Below are positions 10,747 through 21,762 of a stretch of 64,000 nt of DNA, piece after piece. The notes under the pieces are model-generated. The model ran no database searches and was not told where the DNA came from. It worked only from the letters and a program-made list of their open reading frames with translations. Every line of letters begins with the position of its first letter. Position 1 is the stretch's first letter. The stretch covers positions 22,357,501 through 22,421,500 of the forward strand of contig NC_081812.1 in the NCBI RefSeq assembly GCF_030704535.1, read 5' to 3'. Made by a program: the position numbers and the translations under genes. The stretch is from Vitis vinifera. Taxonomy: Eukaryota; Streptophyta; Magnoliopsida; Vitales; Vitaceae.

Positions 10747-11496
10747 AAGGAAATTCTCGTGAGCATAACCTAAATTTAGTGTAGTTTTGCCACAACTCTC
10801 ACAACTAGATATTTTATATTTGATTTCAGTGGGTCAAGCCTCATGGATCTGCATCCGTTGCTTAAAACAAGAAAGTCAAAACTTTGACTTTCAGCGAATT
10901 TTCTGGGTCCGATCAATCATTAGCTGGTTACCGTGTAGATTCTTCTGGTTGGACGATCGTTAGCTTTCAAATCTATTCCCACCATAAAAAAATATGTAGA
11001 GAATTTATTTACAAAATTTTTTATTCTTTAGAATTCATAATATTTTTAAAATTTTTGAAAATATATTTCATTAAAAATAATATTCTAAAAACAGGCTTGT
11101 TTTTCAGAATAAATTCGATATGCATTTATATATATTTAAAAATATGCTAAGAAATAATTAAATATATAAATAATTATTTGCAAACTTTTATATTAATTTG
11201 ATATAATCTCGTAACAATAAATTACTTTAATAAAATTACAAAATATATAATGATAAATATTTAAAAATCTATGAAATTTGGATTAATTTTTACTTCTACA
11301 CGCATTTGTCCCGCAAACGTGGCCTAAGGTCGAGGAGTGGTGTGGGTTGAGCGCTTCGCACGCTTGTCAAAGTCAACAATGGAGGCCCCTTGGTATTAAT
11401 ATTAACTGCGTGCCCCTGATCTTGTTAACTTCGTGAAGTAAATCCATAGGATTTGTGGGCCACATTCTTACACTGCCACTCACACTACATGGAGCT

Positions 11497-14080
11497 TCAC
11501 CAAGTGACCCTGGGAACCATAGCCCTTTCCTGGGTAGAGCCTCCCCAATATCCTAAAACTTAATAACTCATCATACAATATTCTATTTAATTTTGTCGGG
11601 AAGACTTATTTTAAAATTTATTTCTTCCATTAATTTGGTTTTTGAATGTCGATGAGAATCTCCTACAATAAAATAAAAAAGGGCAAATATGTAAATATAT
11701 ATTATTTATAAAATATGAATAAATTCAAAACCCAAAAAATTACTTTCATTGAGAGTATATTTAAAAAAAAAAAATTCTCATTTTATGTATTAAAATAGTA
11801 ATTTTATTCGTATTTTCAAAACCACCTTTCAAGCAATTAATGGTGCCTCCCCCGCTTTTTTTTTTTTCTCTCTTTTATTTATTTATTTATTTATTTATTG
11901 TTTTTTCTTTCCTTGAATGATTGATGGGCCTCCCCACTTTTGTCTCTCTTTTTTGAATTTTCATTTTTCCTTCCCCACTCTCGGTATTCTCGTTCCCACC
12001 TTTTCATCAAATTAAATCAACTTTCAGCTTAAAAGAATAAGAGTATATTTAATAGTAATTTTAAAAAAATGTTCTAAATATTTGTAATACTTAAAAATAT
12101 TAATTATTCAAGTATTAAAAATACTTTTTATAATCATTATCAGATGCATTTTAATAGTCTATTTAATAGTAATTCCAGAAAGTGTTTTTAATATTTTTAA
12201 TATTAAAATTTTTTTTTATCATTTAAATATTAAAAATATTTTCTAAAATCACTATTAAACGAGTTCTAAATTAAATTAAGTTTCATATTACAATTAATGA
12301 ATTAAATTTTGTTTTTTTTAATACTTTCATTTTAATTAATTTTATAAATTAAATTTTTTCCATATTTTTAAAAATATGTTTACTTTAAAAAGCAAACTTT
12401 ATTTTTTTAAAGCTACAATTCATTTATTTATTATTATTTTCATTTTTTATTAAAATTTTATTTTAACATAATGTATAATTACTACATTAAAATAAATTAA
12501 TTTTTAATATAAAAATATACTAACCTATAATAATTAATAAGTTAATAAATAAATAAATACTAACATTTTAAATAATATTGATTTCATATATATATATATA
12601 TATATAATATTTTATTTTGTTTGACATTCATAATTATAATATTTATAATTTTCATATTATGGATCTCATTTTTTTATATTTTATATTTAAATTTTTTTTT
12701 TTATAGAATGTTAAACCTTTTAAAAAAAAAAAAAAAAAAACCATCTACATGTGGTTGAAATTATATTTTTTATTTTTTCAAAATAAAAACATAAAAATAA
12801 TATTAAAAAAATATTAACTTACCTTTAATTTCATTCAACAAAAAATTATTAATAATTATTTTTTAAAAGTATTTAATTTAAAAAGCAATATTTGAAGGTA
12901 TGTAAAATCAAAATTTTAAAAGTCGTTTGCATTCAAATTTTAAATATAAATTCACAATTTTCATCATACTACATTGATATTAAAAAAATAAACTTAATGT
13001 TTTTTTATTAAATATGTAAAAAATAGTACATTTTTATTTAATTAGAAATTTAAACCATTAAATTTGTTTTTTTATTACATATTATCTAATAATGGCTACC
13101 AAAGTCATATTATTTAATACATTATGTTATTTATAGTAATGCTTTTAGTTACTAATATTATTATTTTTAGATAAAAACAATGTTATTATCTTTAGTAATA
13201 TATTTGATGTCGATATTGAAGTAGTAATGAATGAAAAATAAGTTAGTACACTATTCTATTTACAATTGTGTTTTTAGTTATTAACATTATTACTTTTAGG
13301 TAAAAAGTTATTATTTTCAGTGACATATTTAATGTAGAGGGTAGAGAGATACCAAAATTCCGATGTTGTAATAAGTATTATAACAACCACGTATATGCGT
13401 CCAATCAAGTATATATATTATCTTATCTTCTATAGGTGGTAGCTATCAGAAGATACTGTTTAAAACATACACAAAATTACTATTTTAGTGTATAAAATAA
13501 TAATTATTTTCTCCAAAATATAATTCTATAAAAGTGACTTTTTTTTTCATATTTAATATTTTATGTACGATATATGTTTACGTAATTCCCCCAATAATTA
13601 TTTTTTTTAAATGGTGGAAATGATAGTATTAAGCTAAATATACTCTCGATACGTTTATTTAAATATAATACAAAATTTAAAAAGCATAAAGGTTGTAATT
13701 AATGATGGGTAGGGGATCCAAGAAAACCCCTTTGAAGGAAAAAAGTGCCATTGAATTAAGGGAGTTTCTTGTCAAAGTAATTTTTTTGTAAAAATAATTA
13801 TTGATTTAGATTTATGTTCAAAATAATTTGTCAAAGTAGTGTGTCGGTACAACACCAAATTTGACTTTAATTTTTAATTTTAATTTTTGTTTTGAGTGTA
13901 TAAAGCTAAACAAAAATTAGATTGATAAATATTTTGAGAATAGGTCAACTTTGGTTATTTTTTTCTTTCAAAAATACTACTTTGGCCTTAAACTTGAATT
14001 AAGGCTTAGCTCGTAAGTAAAGTTAAAAAAATAAAGTGGCATAACGAGACACCTTTCTCAGTCTTTTTCTTTATTTCGTG
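11497..14080. other. AT-rich intergenic DNA
   Basis: No gene is seen. It contains simple repeats, notably a (TTTA)n run near 11876-11898 and a (TA)n run near 12588-12606, and long A/T stretches. No frame longer than 60 codons here looks coding. Confidence 0.4.
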
Positions 14081-14084
14081 ATCT

Positions 14085-14530
14085 TCTTCTTCTTTTCCCT
14101 TAAATCATTATTTTTGTTGTATTCTTTATTTTGTCATCCTCTCTTTTTCTTTATTATTATTATCTATCTTATCAATATTATTATTTATTATAAACACTTC
14201 TTTTCCCTTAATCATTATTTTTGTTATATTCTTTATTTTGTGATCTTCTATTTTTCTTTATTATTATTATTATTATTTATCTTATCAATATTATAATTTA
14301 TTATAAACACTTCTTTTCCCTTAATCATTATTTTTGTTGTATTCTTTATTTTGTCATCTTCTATTTTTCTTTATTATTATTATTATTTATCTTATCAATA
14401 TTATTATTTACTATAAACACTTCTTTTCCCTTAATAATTATTTTTGTTGTATTCTTTATTTTGTCATCTTCTCTTTTTCTTTATTATTATTATTTATCTT
14501 ATCAATATTATTATTTATTATAAATATCAT
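14085..14530 (+). repeat. Four-unit ~105-115-bp AT-rich tandem repeat
   Basis: Four copies of a unit start with CTTCTTTTCCCTTAAT near 14088, 14194, 14308 and 14418. Each runs through TTTTTGTTGTATTCTTTATTTTG to a (TTA)n stretch that varies in length between units. Overlapping plus-strand frames here, rich in F, I, L and Y, are products of the repeat and are not genes. Confidence 0.85.
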
Positions 14531-14939
14531 TGTTTGATAAATTACGGTAAATAATTATTTATTATTAAAAACATATGAAAATGTATTTATATTTATAAAT
14601 TCTGTGCAATTATCTTCATTAATTGGATTGGATCGAACTCATCAATCCTAACTCAATTTGGGTTAGCTCGAAGTATATATACAATATTTTAATGAAAAAA
14701 AAAATTGTAAATTGTCTATCTCAAAGTTCAATTAAAATTCTGAACTCGACCTGCTGAATGCATCAGTGAAACCAATCAAAAACACACAAACTTCCATCAA
14801 CAGTTGACAATTTATTGCTGGTTCCATTAAAATGATAGTCACAGACACCCTTTTTGTAGAATGTGGGGTGTTTCAACTCTCAAGATATCAGCTGAATTCA
14901 TTTTACAGGTTCAGTGAGCAGGCAACTGCCATACCAGTG

Positions 14940-17900
14940 TCACGATGGAGACTCCTTCCATTGTAATCTGTCAAGCCCATCAACTATCGCCCTGCGGAAT
15001 TCACCATTGTGAAGAATAAAAGATGAGACGTGCCCTCCGGTGACCCACCTCACTTCTGAGCCAGGCCAAGCTTTCTGAAGTTCCAGCACTGAGTGTTTTG
15101 GGATATATCCATCATCCTGAACACATGATTGCAGAAGGTCAGGGAACCAAATTTTGAAAGAAAAATGATGATGGAAAAGGCAGTAGGCTAAATTTTATGT
15201 GTTGGAGAACACCTAATGATAAAAGGAAAAGAGAAACACGAGTTAACTGTCTCCAATAAACATTCACACAGTAATATACTAAGTCTGATACTCACAGTAG
15301 CAGCAACAAAGATAACGGCATTGGGATTTTTGGGGATTGGGAAGCGTGTGACATCTGTGAGAGACAGTACATTTCGCATCCGCTCTCTAACATCCTCGAG
15401 AGTCATTGCAGCCTTCTGCACTGCAAGGTCCTCTCTCAGTGCCTCCCATGCAGTTGCGTGTTTTAATATCCCTTCACAGAATGCCACAACAGCAGAGTGT
15501 GGAGAGAGAAAAGGAAGGGTAGCAACAGGGGTGGGGTGCAGAGATCCAACCATTGCAGCATGTACTCCACCTAATTACCATAAAAGCATCAATGCAAATG
15601 AGAAGAGGATCAAAGTTCTGATGTCTATTCCCAGAATGGTATATTACAACAGGAACCAACATGTTTGTTTTTGCATAGTTAAAAAATTGAAGCGACAACT
15701 TTTGACCAGGAATCACAAAGGAAAAAATCTGGTTTTCCTAAAGCTTCAATATATGTAAAAGGGATCTATTGAATCTTACCCATGCTAAGTCCACAGACAC
15801 CCATCTTGCCAAACCCTGCTTCAGAGTCTAACCAATGTAGAAGACTACGGGCTTCTTCAATGGTGGCCCTTCCTAGCAATAGCAAGTCACTCACACACAA
15901 GAGCTTAGCACCACGCTGCAGCACAGGTCGTCTCTGACCATAAAAAGGGCTGCAGTCACATATTTTTATCTAAATTTAGAAGTACTAATTATTGTTTCAC
16001 ATTAATCAATTAGGAGAAGCTTTTCTTCCAGTTTAAAAAATGAACTCTGTTGAATTGGTTCTCACCTTTCAAGCACCATGGTTGCTATGTTTTCCTTCAA
16101 CAATGGACCACCAAGACGCAATCTTCGCTCAAATGTATGGTCCCCAGTGCCTGAAAATAGAAAGCTAGACTCCATAAAGCAAATAACCAAGTGCTTGCTC
16201 TAAATTTCACCCTTGAAAGATATTCCTAAACAGGTCAAGTATGGATCCCTGAATGGTCTGTTCCACAATTAGTAAGCAACATAGGAATCAGATAGCCATG
16301 GTAGTGAATTTGGCAATCCAGAATCTGTAAGAGGCCAAAATCATACAAAATTCAGAAATTAATTGGGATGCAACTTTAATAAACCATGGAAAATTTTGCC
16401 TCTGGCCTTAACTGTGAAAGGGTGAGGGGGGGTTTGAATATAAACTATAAAGTTGTATTTATATTATTTATAAAAAAGCCATGACAAGCTCAATATTATT
16501 TTCAATGTAGGAACTGGGAAAAGCAGTAAATCAACATGTTGTAGTTTTGGAATTGTTAGGAATGTGACAAGTGAATGGAAAATAATTCAAAAGTTATTTG
16601 TATTTCTAAAGAATTAACAACAAACAAATCATTCACAAAAGATTTCAGACAAGATACAACCAATGAGAAAATTGGGTTTAGTATAAGACTTGATGAAATA
16701 TTCAGAAATCTTGTTTAAAAACACTGATTATTCAGTTCTTTTACATCTTCAACAAACAAAACATCGAACTTGCTTGCCCATCTACAGCATACAAAGCTTT
16801 TCAGTGGCATAGAACAAATCAGATGCCTAAACTATAAAAATGTAATAGCTGAATGGAATGTGGTTTGCAAAGTAAGGTCACCAATAAAAACTTCAGTTGA
16901 ACACTTTGAGCCAAACATTCAAACATAAAACGCACATCCCATTTGAATTCTTTATCAAAGTAGGAGGATAATAAAATCATCAATCCCGACAGAAATTAAG
17001 CCAGAACTTCAAATTTCTATTGATTGAATGAGAACCTACAAACATGACCACTCAGGTCCTGGATTGAATGAGAACAATATACAGTATTATCTGTTAAAAA
17101 TTAATCTCCAACAATATACACTACTATCTGATAAAAATTAATCTCTGAGACATTAAAAGCCAAGAATGCACCATTTCAACCTATCAAAATTAGACATTTT
17201 TTTTTTCTCATATAAGGAAACATAAATCAAACACTGCACTTGTATCCTCCCCAAACCCACTGGAAGATAGCAAACTTTAATAGGGAACAGCATAATCTAA
17301 AACCTAAGAATTTTCCCCAATTGAATGACAACCCAACCCAATTGAAAGAAAGATCAATTAAAGCAAATAAACCAGCATAAAGCATACACTTTATTTAAAT
17401 CCATTATCAAAACAGTTAGAAAGATTTAAACTCATAATGCTTTGAAGCAAATAAACCAGCATAACACATACACTTTATTTAAATACATTATCAAAACAGT
17501 TGGAAGATTCAAACTCATAATGCAGATCAAAATGAGCTATGCTTCCAACTCCTCCGAGTTTCAATAGTATTTAAAGCAATCTAGATATCAAACTCTCAAT
17601 TGGCATAGCAGCTCAAGTTTTACCATGTTAATTGTCATATTTAGACTAATTTCAGGCAAATGAACAAAACATGAGAAGAGCAGAAATTAGTGCAAACGGA
17701 GATTAAACATTCAATGCAGATATAAATCACGCCAAAACTTTGAACTTCGGATCACAATCCACCTAATCTAGATTACCGAATTCCAGAACAAACAGAAGGT
17801 AACAATACCCAATAGGATCAATTTTTGTGTGGAAAAATGAGCATACAAGAACCAAACACCCATTTGGGATTCCATCAATGCAAAGTAAATTAAGTTACAG

Positions 17901-18360
17901 TGCAACCATCTGCTATTTCAATGACAATTTAACAATCTAAAAACAAAATTATCGTCCACTGAGTAAGCTAAAGGTTGATCACGTCACCTGCAAGATGAAC
18001 CACACAAGCCATCTTCTGGGGTGGCACGAATTTGGGAGTAAGGAAAGCAACCCTTGCAGTATGACTCTCAGGAGGCAATGCACTCAGAAGCCGCTCGTCA
18101 CAAGGGGTTTTGAAAACTCCTTCTCTCAAACAAGCAGTCTTTGTTTCCCAAACCGTTTTCCAAATGGGTTGGATCAAACTAGGGGGCCAATTCTCCGCAG
18201 CTTCAGGAAATAGTTGTTTGATCATTCTCTCCAGAAGATCAAGCTTTGCCCCACCCCATCCTCTGGAGAAGAATGGAGGACTTATCTTTGTTCTGTGCAT
18301 GAATGCCCCATATACATGGTCCAGTATGTGATGGAGCATTCCCAGATTCACAGTGACCAT
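14940..18360 (-). CDS. Alpha/beta hydrolase, ABHD18/DUF2048 family
   Basis: Coding exons (minus): 18360-17988, 16150-16066, 15949-15780, 15570-15296 and 15116-14940. All introns are GT-AG with compatible phases, and together they give 1080 bp or 359 residues. The protein has an alpha/beta-hydrolase fold. The nucleophile motif GLSMGG puts Ser at 208, DDGYIP supplies a likely acid near 302-303, and GGH supplies His 330, a plausible catalytic triad. The N-terminus (MVTVNLGMLHHILDHVYGAF) and FFSRGWGGAKLDLLERMI are typical of the plant DUF2048 family, whose substrate is not known to me. Intron 1 is ~1.8 kb. I chose the ATG at 18360; an in-frame ATG at 18390 is possible. A non-coding leader exon (about 18960-18824, donor CTTCTCAG|GT) with an acceptor near 18390-18400 is inferred. 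No signal peptide or membrane helix is obvious. Confidence 0.9.
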
Positions 18361-18960
18361 TTTGAGAAAACCCACCGATCCAAAAACCAAAATCTAGACA
18401 AAAATGGTAGATTCAATCGGGTTATGTCAATTTCGGAATAAGGCCCAGATGGAAGCGATCAAAATCTTGAAACAATTGAAAGCAAATTTAGGTAAATCTC
18501 ATAGCAATCATCGAACTCGCAGTCCATCGAGAATTCAACAAATAACAAATACACAAAAATAGAGGGATTTTAATCAAATTCAGGAACCCGTGAAAACTAA
18601 AATCCACAATTTTAGGCCTCAAAATCCCAACAACGGGCAAAAACCCACGACTCAAAGCTCTAAAAGCAAATTCAAATTTAAGAGAGCTTTATCATTGTGG
18701 ACAAAATAGATCTCACTCATCAATGCATTAAAAAAAAAAAGAAAAAAAAAAGTGTGGATCCGATTAAACGGAATCAGAGAAGGAGATGGATTAGAAAAGA
18801 GAAGTTTACTGAAAAAAAAAAACCTGAGAAGATTTATGAATCTATGGGCATTGATGGAGGGAGAAGAGGGGTAGAAAAAGAAGATTTAGGTGCGAAAGAA
18901 TCGAGGAAATATCGAAGAGATACCAGGACCTTTCAATTAAAAGGGACGAAACTGTGGGCG
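18361..18960 (-). promoter_or_regulatory. 5' leader and leader intron of the DUF2048 hydrolase
   Basis: On the minus strand CTTCTCAG|GT at 18831-18822 is a good donor, and TTTTTGTCTAG|ATTTTGG near 18395 is a good acceptor just upstream of the start codon. This suggests a non-coding first exon of ~135 bp and a ~430-bp leader intron, as is common in plant housekeeping genes. The transcription start is a guess. The plus-strand 89-codon frame here is low-complexity and is not called. Confidence 0.4.
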
Positions 18961-18966
18961 AATTGA

Positions 18967-19793
18967 GGAGTTGTAAATGACACGATGGCAGTGGTCCCAG
19001 TGCCACCTCATCTTATCTGATTTTTTTATTATTTTGCAATAATCATATTCGCCGTGGTGGACCGGGATAATAAGCCAATCAGGTGGAGCAGACCACTCCG
19101 AAAACGGCGTCGAACCAACTGTTTCGAGTCTTGAGGGTATGACTTATGAGTTGGTTCCTGTTTGGAATTGAATTTTATATGAAATCTACTTTTTAGTTTT
19201 TAGGATTGGATTAGAAATTGATTTAATTTGGATCAAATTTAGAGATTTGGAGTGTACTGATTTTATTTAAAATATTTATTATAAAATATTTTAAAGAAAT
19301 TAGAAGTATTTTATTGGATTGTTTGGCCAAATTTTAAAAATCATTTACAAAAATTGGATTTCTAACAAATATTTTATAAATTATTATTTTTTTAAATATT
19401 AGGTAGATGATTTTAAAATTTTATAAGATTGTGTAATTTCAAATTTTATACAATATTCTAATTTTTCATAATTATTTTTAATAATGATTGCTCGTTAGAA
19501 TGGATTTTTTTTTAATAATGAGAATATATGACATGCCATATGCCCACTTTAGTAATTAATAGTAAATTATTTATGGTAGGGGTATTCCATATGAAGCCTT
19601 TTGCGAATATGATCGGGGATGAGAAACATTTGTGCCTAGAAAAAGTGATGTGATAGTTGCAATGGGATAGTTTTTTGTTTTTAGTTTTAAAAAATTAATC
19701 CGAAATTTAAAATTAATGTTGATAGGATGTATTTACATCGAGTTTTAGGGGATGATGAAATTAACTCGAAAACAAACCTAACTAACTCTTAAT

Positions 19794-19841
<48 letters not shown>

Positions 19842-20060
19842 GTAAAAGATGGAAAGAAAAATCATCGGCTCCAACGTTCTTAGGAATGTTATCTGTGGCT
19901 GGGGATCAATGCATCATGTTAGGATAAGTTTCGGTAACCGATAAGATCTTGTAAAAAAAAAAAAAAATTATTTAACTGCCAAAAAACTCGATCTCTCCAT
20001 ACAAACGAATCGTTCGCCACGCGCCAACCAAATTTCCTCGTTCCATTTAAGCCCGTACAT
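18967..20060. other. Intergenic DNA between two divergent 5' ends
   Basis: It separates the leader of the minus-strand hydrolase from a CG-richer stretch at 20.0-20.4 kb that looks like the 5' end of a plus-strand transcript. It is AT-rich apart from a block at 19050-19140 and carries a ~40-bp (TA)n run at about 19797-19836. No gene is seen. Confidence 0.35.
19797..19836. repeat. (TA)n microsatellite
   Basis: About twenty uninterrupted TA dinucleotides, likely polymorphic in length. Shorter (TA)n runs occur near 12588, 31679, 44771, 48248 and 62394. Confidence 0.9.
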
Positions 20061-20368
20061 CTCCCGCCACAACAGAGCCCTTGAGGAGCACGTTTTCTCG
20101 TTTCATTCGATCGCATAGAGCGTTCGATTCATTGGCTCCGTGGCGCGGTAATGTATAATCTGCTTGCTATGATCTTCCTATTTATTTATGTTTTCGATAT
20201 ATTTTCGATTCATCGATCTTGATTCTGATGAGCTGTTGAATCGTTAGCCGTTGATTCGTGTGAACTCTGAGATGGCGTTGTTTGTTCGCAGGCATGATTC
20301 TCCGAGTTGCTTGGTTTCTTTCGTTAGTTCGATGATCGCATCAAGAATTGTTGACGACTGCATTGAGG
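20060..20368 (+). other. Possible 5' exons of an unrecognised plus-strand gene
   Basis: Sequence composition changes to CG-containing, leader-like DNA. A possible first exon ends at a GCGCG|GTAATG donor near 20147. A second lies between TTCGCAG| (near 20291) and CATTGAG|GTACGG (near 20368). The second contains ATGATCGCATCAAGAATTG, reading M-I-A-S-R-I-V-D-D-C-I-E in phase with the donor. The frame could continue into 26724 onward (A-L-S-K-S-I-A-N-K-N-A-S-S). I do not recognise the protein. If real, the intervening intron is ~6.3 kb and holds two fossil copia fragments. Confidence 0.35.
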
Positions 20369-21760
20369 TACGGCCCAATGTTTGATTCCTTTTTTCTTAG
20401 ATCGTTTGTTTGGTTGCTGAGAAAAGTAAAGAAAGGAAAGAAAACTTTTGAGTCTTATTTTCCTGATTGAGTTGTAGGGGATTAGTTACTGGCGGTTTTT
20501 GTTTTCTCTGACAAATCTTGGACTCAATATTTTGATTTTCTTGGCTATCAAACAGTGCATAATTTTATGTGTGTGCAAGTTTGCATAAAATGTTGATGGT
20601 ATTCGGCATTTTTTTGGTGTTATCCTTGGTACTTTGTTTGGTTTATGAGAAAAGGAAATAAATTAAAAATTAACCTTGGTTTTTCAATATTTTGTGTGAG
20701 GATTTCTTTAATTCATGCAAACAATCATAATCCTAATTCCCAAATTTTAGAAGTTTGTGATTTTTCACAATAGAATAAATAATCAAGAAAACATACTTTG
20801 ATCCATGAGATTAATTTTGAAGAAAAATTATTTGTAGAAAAGAAGAAATTAGAGAAAACTTGGTTTCTCTCTCGACCCTTTTAGTTTGATGTAAATTTCT
20901 TGATGGAGAAAAAACTGTATATATATTAGGCAAAGAGATGACCAAATCTAAAATAGGGTTTTATGTCTCACAACGGATATTTAGAAATTGTTTTGAAGAA
21001 TAGCAAAATGTTTGATGTTTTTAGAGGATTTTCTTTTTTTTTGGAGCTTCAAGGAAAAGTAGTACGTTTTTACTAGCTCTAAACATGAATTTGGTAATGG
21101 GTAACTTTCCTATTTGAGTCATTCCCATTTTGACTCTCCATGCTTGAAATGTAAAATGACCATTATGCCTATAGAGTGGGTCCTAGGGCATGCCATGATA
21201 TATGCCAAATAATAACATCTTCTTGACTAATAGGATTTTAGCACTAAATATTATTAACCATAATTCTCTTTTAAATTAAATAAAAAATAATTAATAATAA
21301 AATAAACCCATCTTAATTATCTTTTAAATTGAATAAAAGATAATTAATAATAAAATAAGCCACTTGTGTCACATTAAAAAAATAAAGTGGCATTATCATG
21401 GTTTAATAATAAAACATAATATGTGTAGTATAAGCTAAGTCCTTTCTTACATTGGTCACGTCATAAATCATCATAAATTATCATTAAGTAAAAAATCATA
21501 AAGATTATAACGGTCATATGCCATTATCTCAATAGAGTCCCTTCCATGTATCACAATATTTAGTTTCAAATTTGATTTGTAATAAAATATATCATAATGA
21601 TCCAACAATATTGTTTTTGTCAAAGGCAAATCTTGTTAAAATTCACATAATTCATTTATGTATATGCTAACGATAAGAAACAAGATATTCAAATATTAGA
21701 AACAATATTTAAAAAGTTTTATGAGTGTTGAATACATGAAAACATAAAATAATGACATAA
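20369..21760. other. Unassigned DNA before the copia fossil
   Basis: Bases 20369-20900 look like plant intron sequence (T-rich, starting TTTGTTTGGTTGCTGAGAAAAG). Bases 20900-21760 are less simple and could include flanking parts of the copia relic, but no LTR ends or target duplication could be recognised. No gene is called. Confidence 0.3.
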
Positions 21761-21762
21761 TG

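Larger units (their letters stand above)
10041..11496 (+). repeat. Segmental duplication copy B
   Basis: This is the second copy of 8881-10020, longer because of an extra 326-bp MITE at 10421-10746. A further CATTAATACCACAAATTA phrase at 10022-10038 sits at the junction of the two copies, so the breakpoint used or created a short homology. Differences between copies are scattered base changes and A/T-run length changes. An 88-codon frame at 10884-11150 lies in the conserved block but copy A does not keep it, so it is not a gene. Confidence 0.85.

Noticed and set aside
10884-11150. 88-codon plus-strand frame in duplication copy B
   Set aside because: The tail is A/T-run sequence and the paralogous copy A does not keep the frame.
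14078-14537. Three overlapping hydrophobic plus-strand frames
   Set aside because: They are generated by the TTA/TTT-rich tandem repeat. The apparent membrane segments are an effect of composition.
18697-18966. Lysine-rich 89-codon plus-strand frame
   Set aside because: Low-complexity and antisense to the leader exon and leader intron of the hydrolase gene.
20870-21560. Possible LTR belonging to the copia fragment
   Set aside because: No TG/CA ends, partner LTR or target duplication could be identified, so it was left unassigned.
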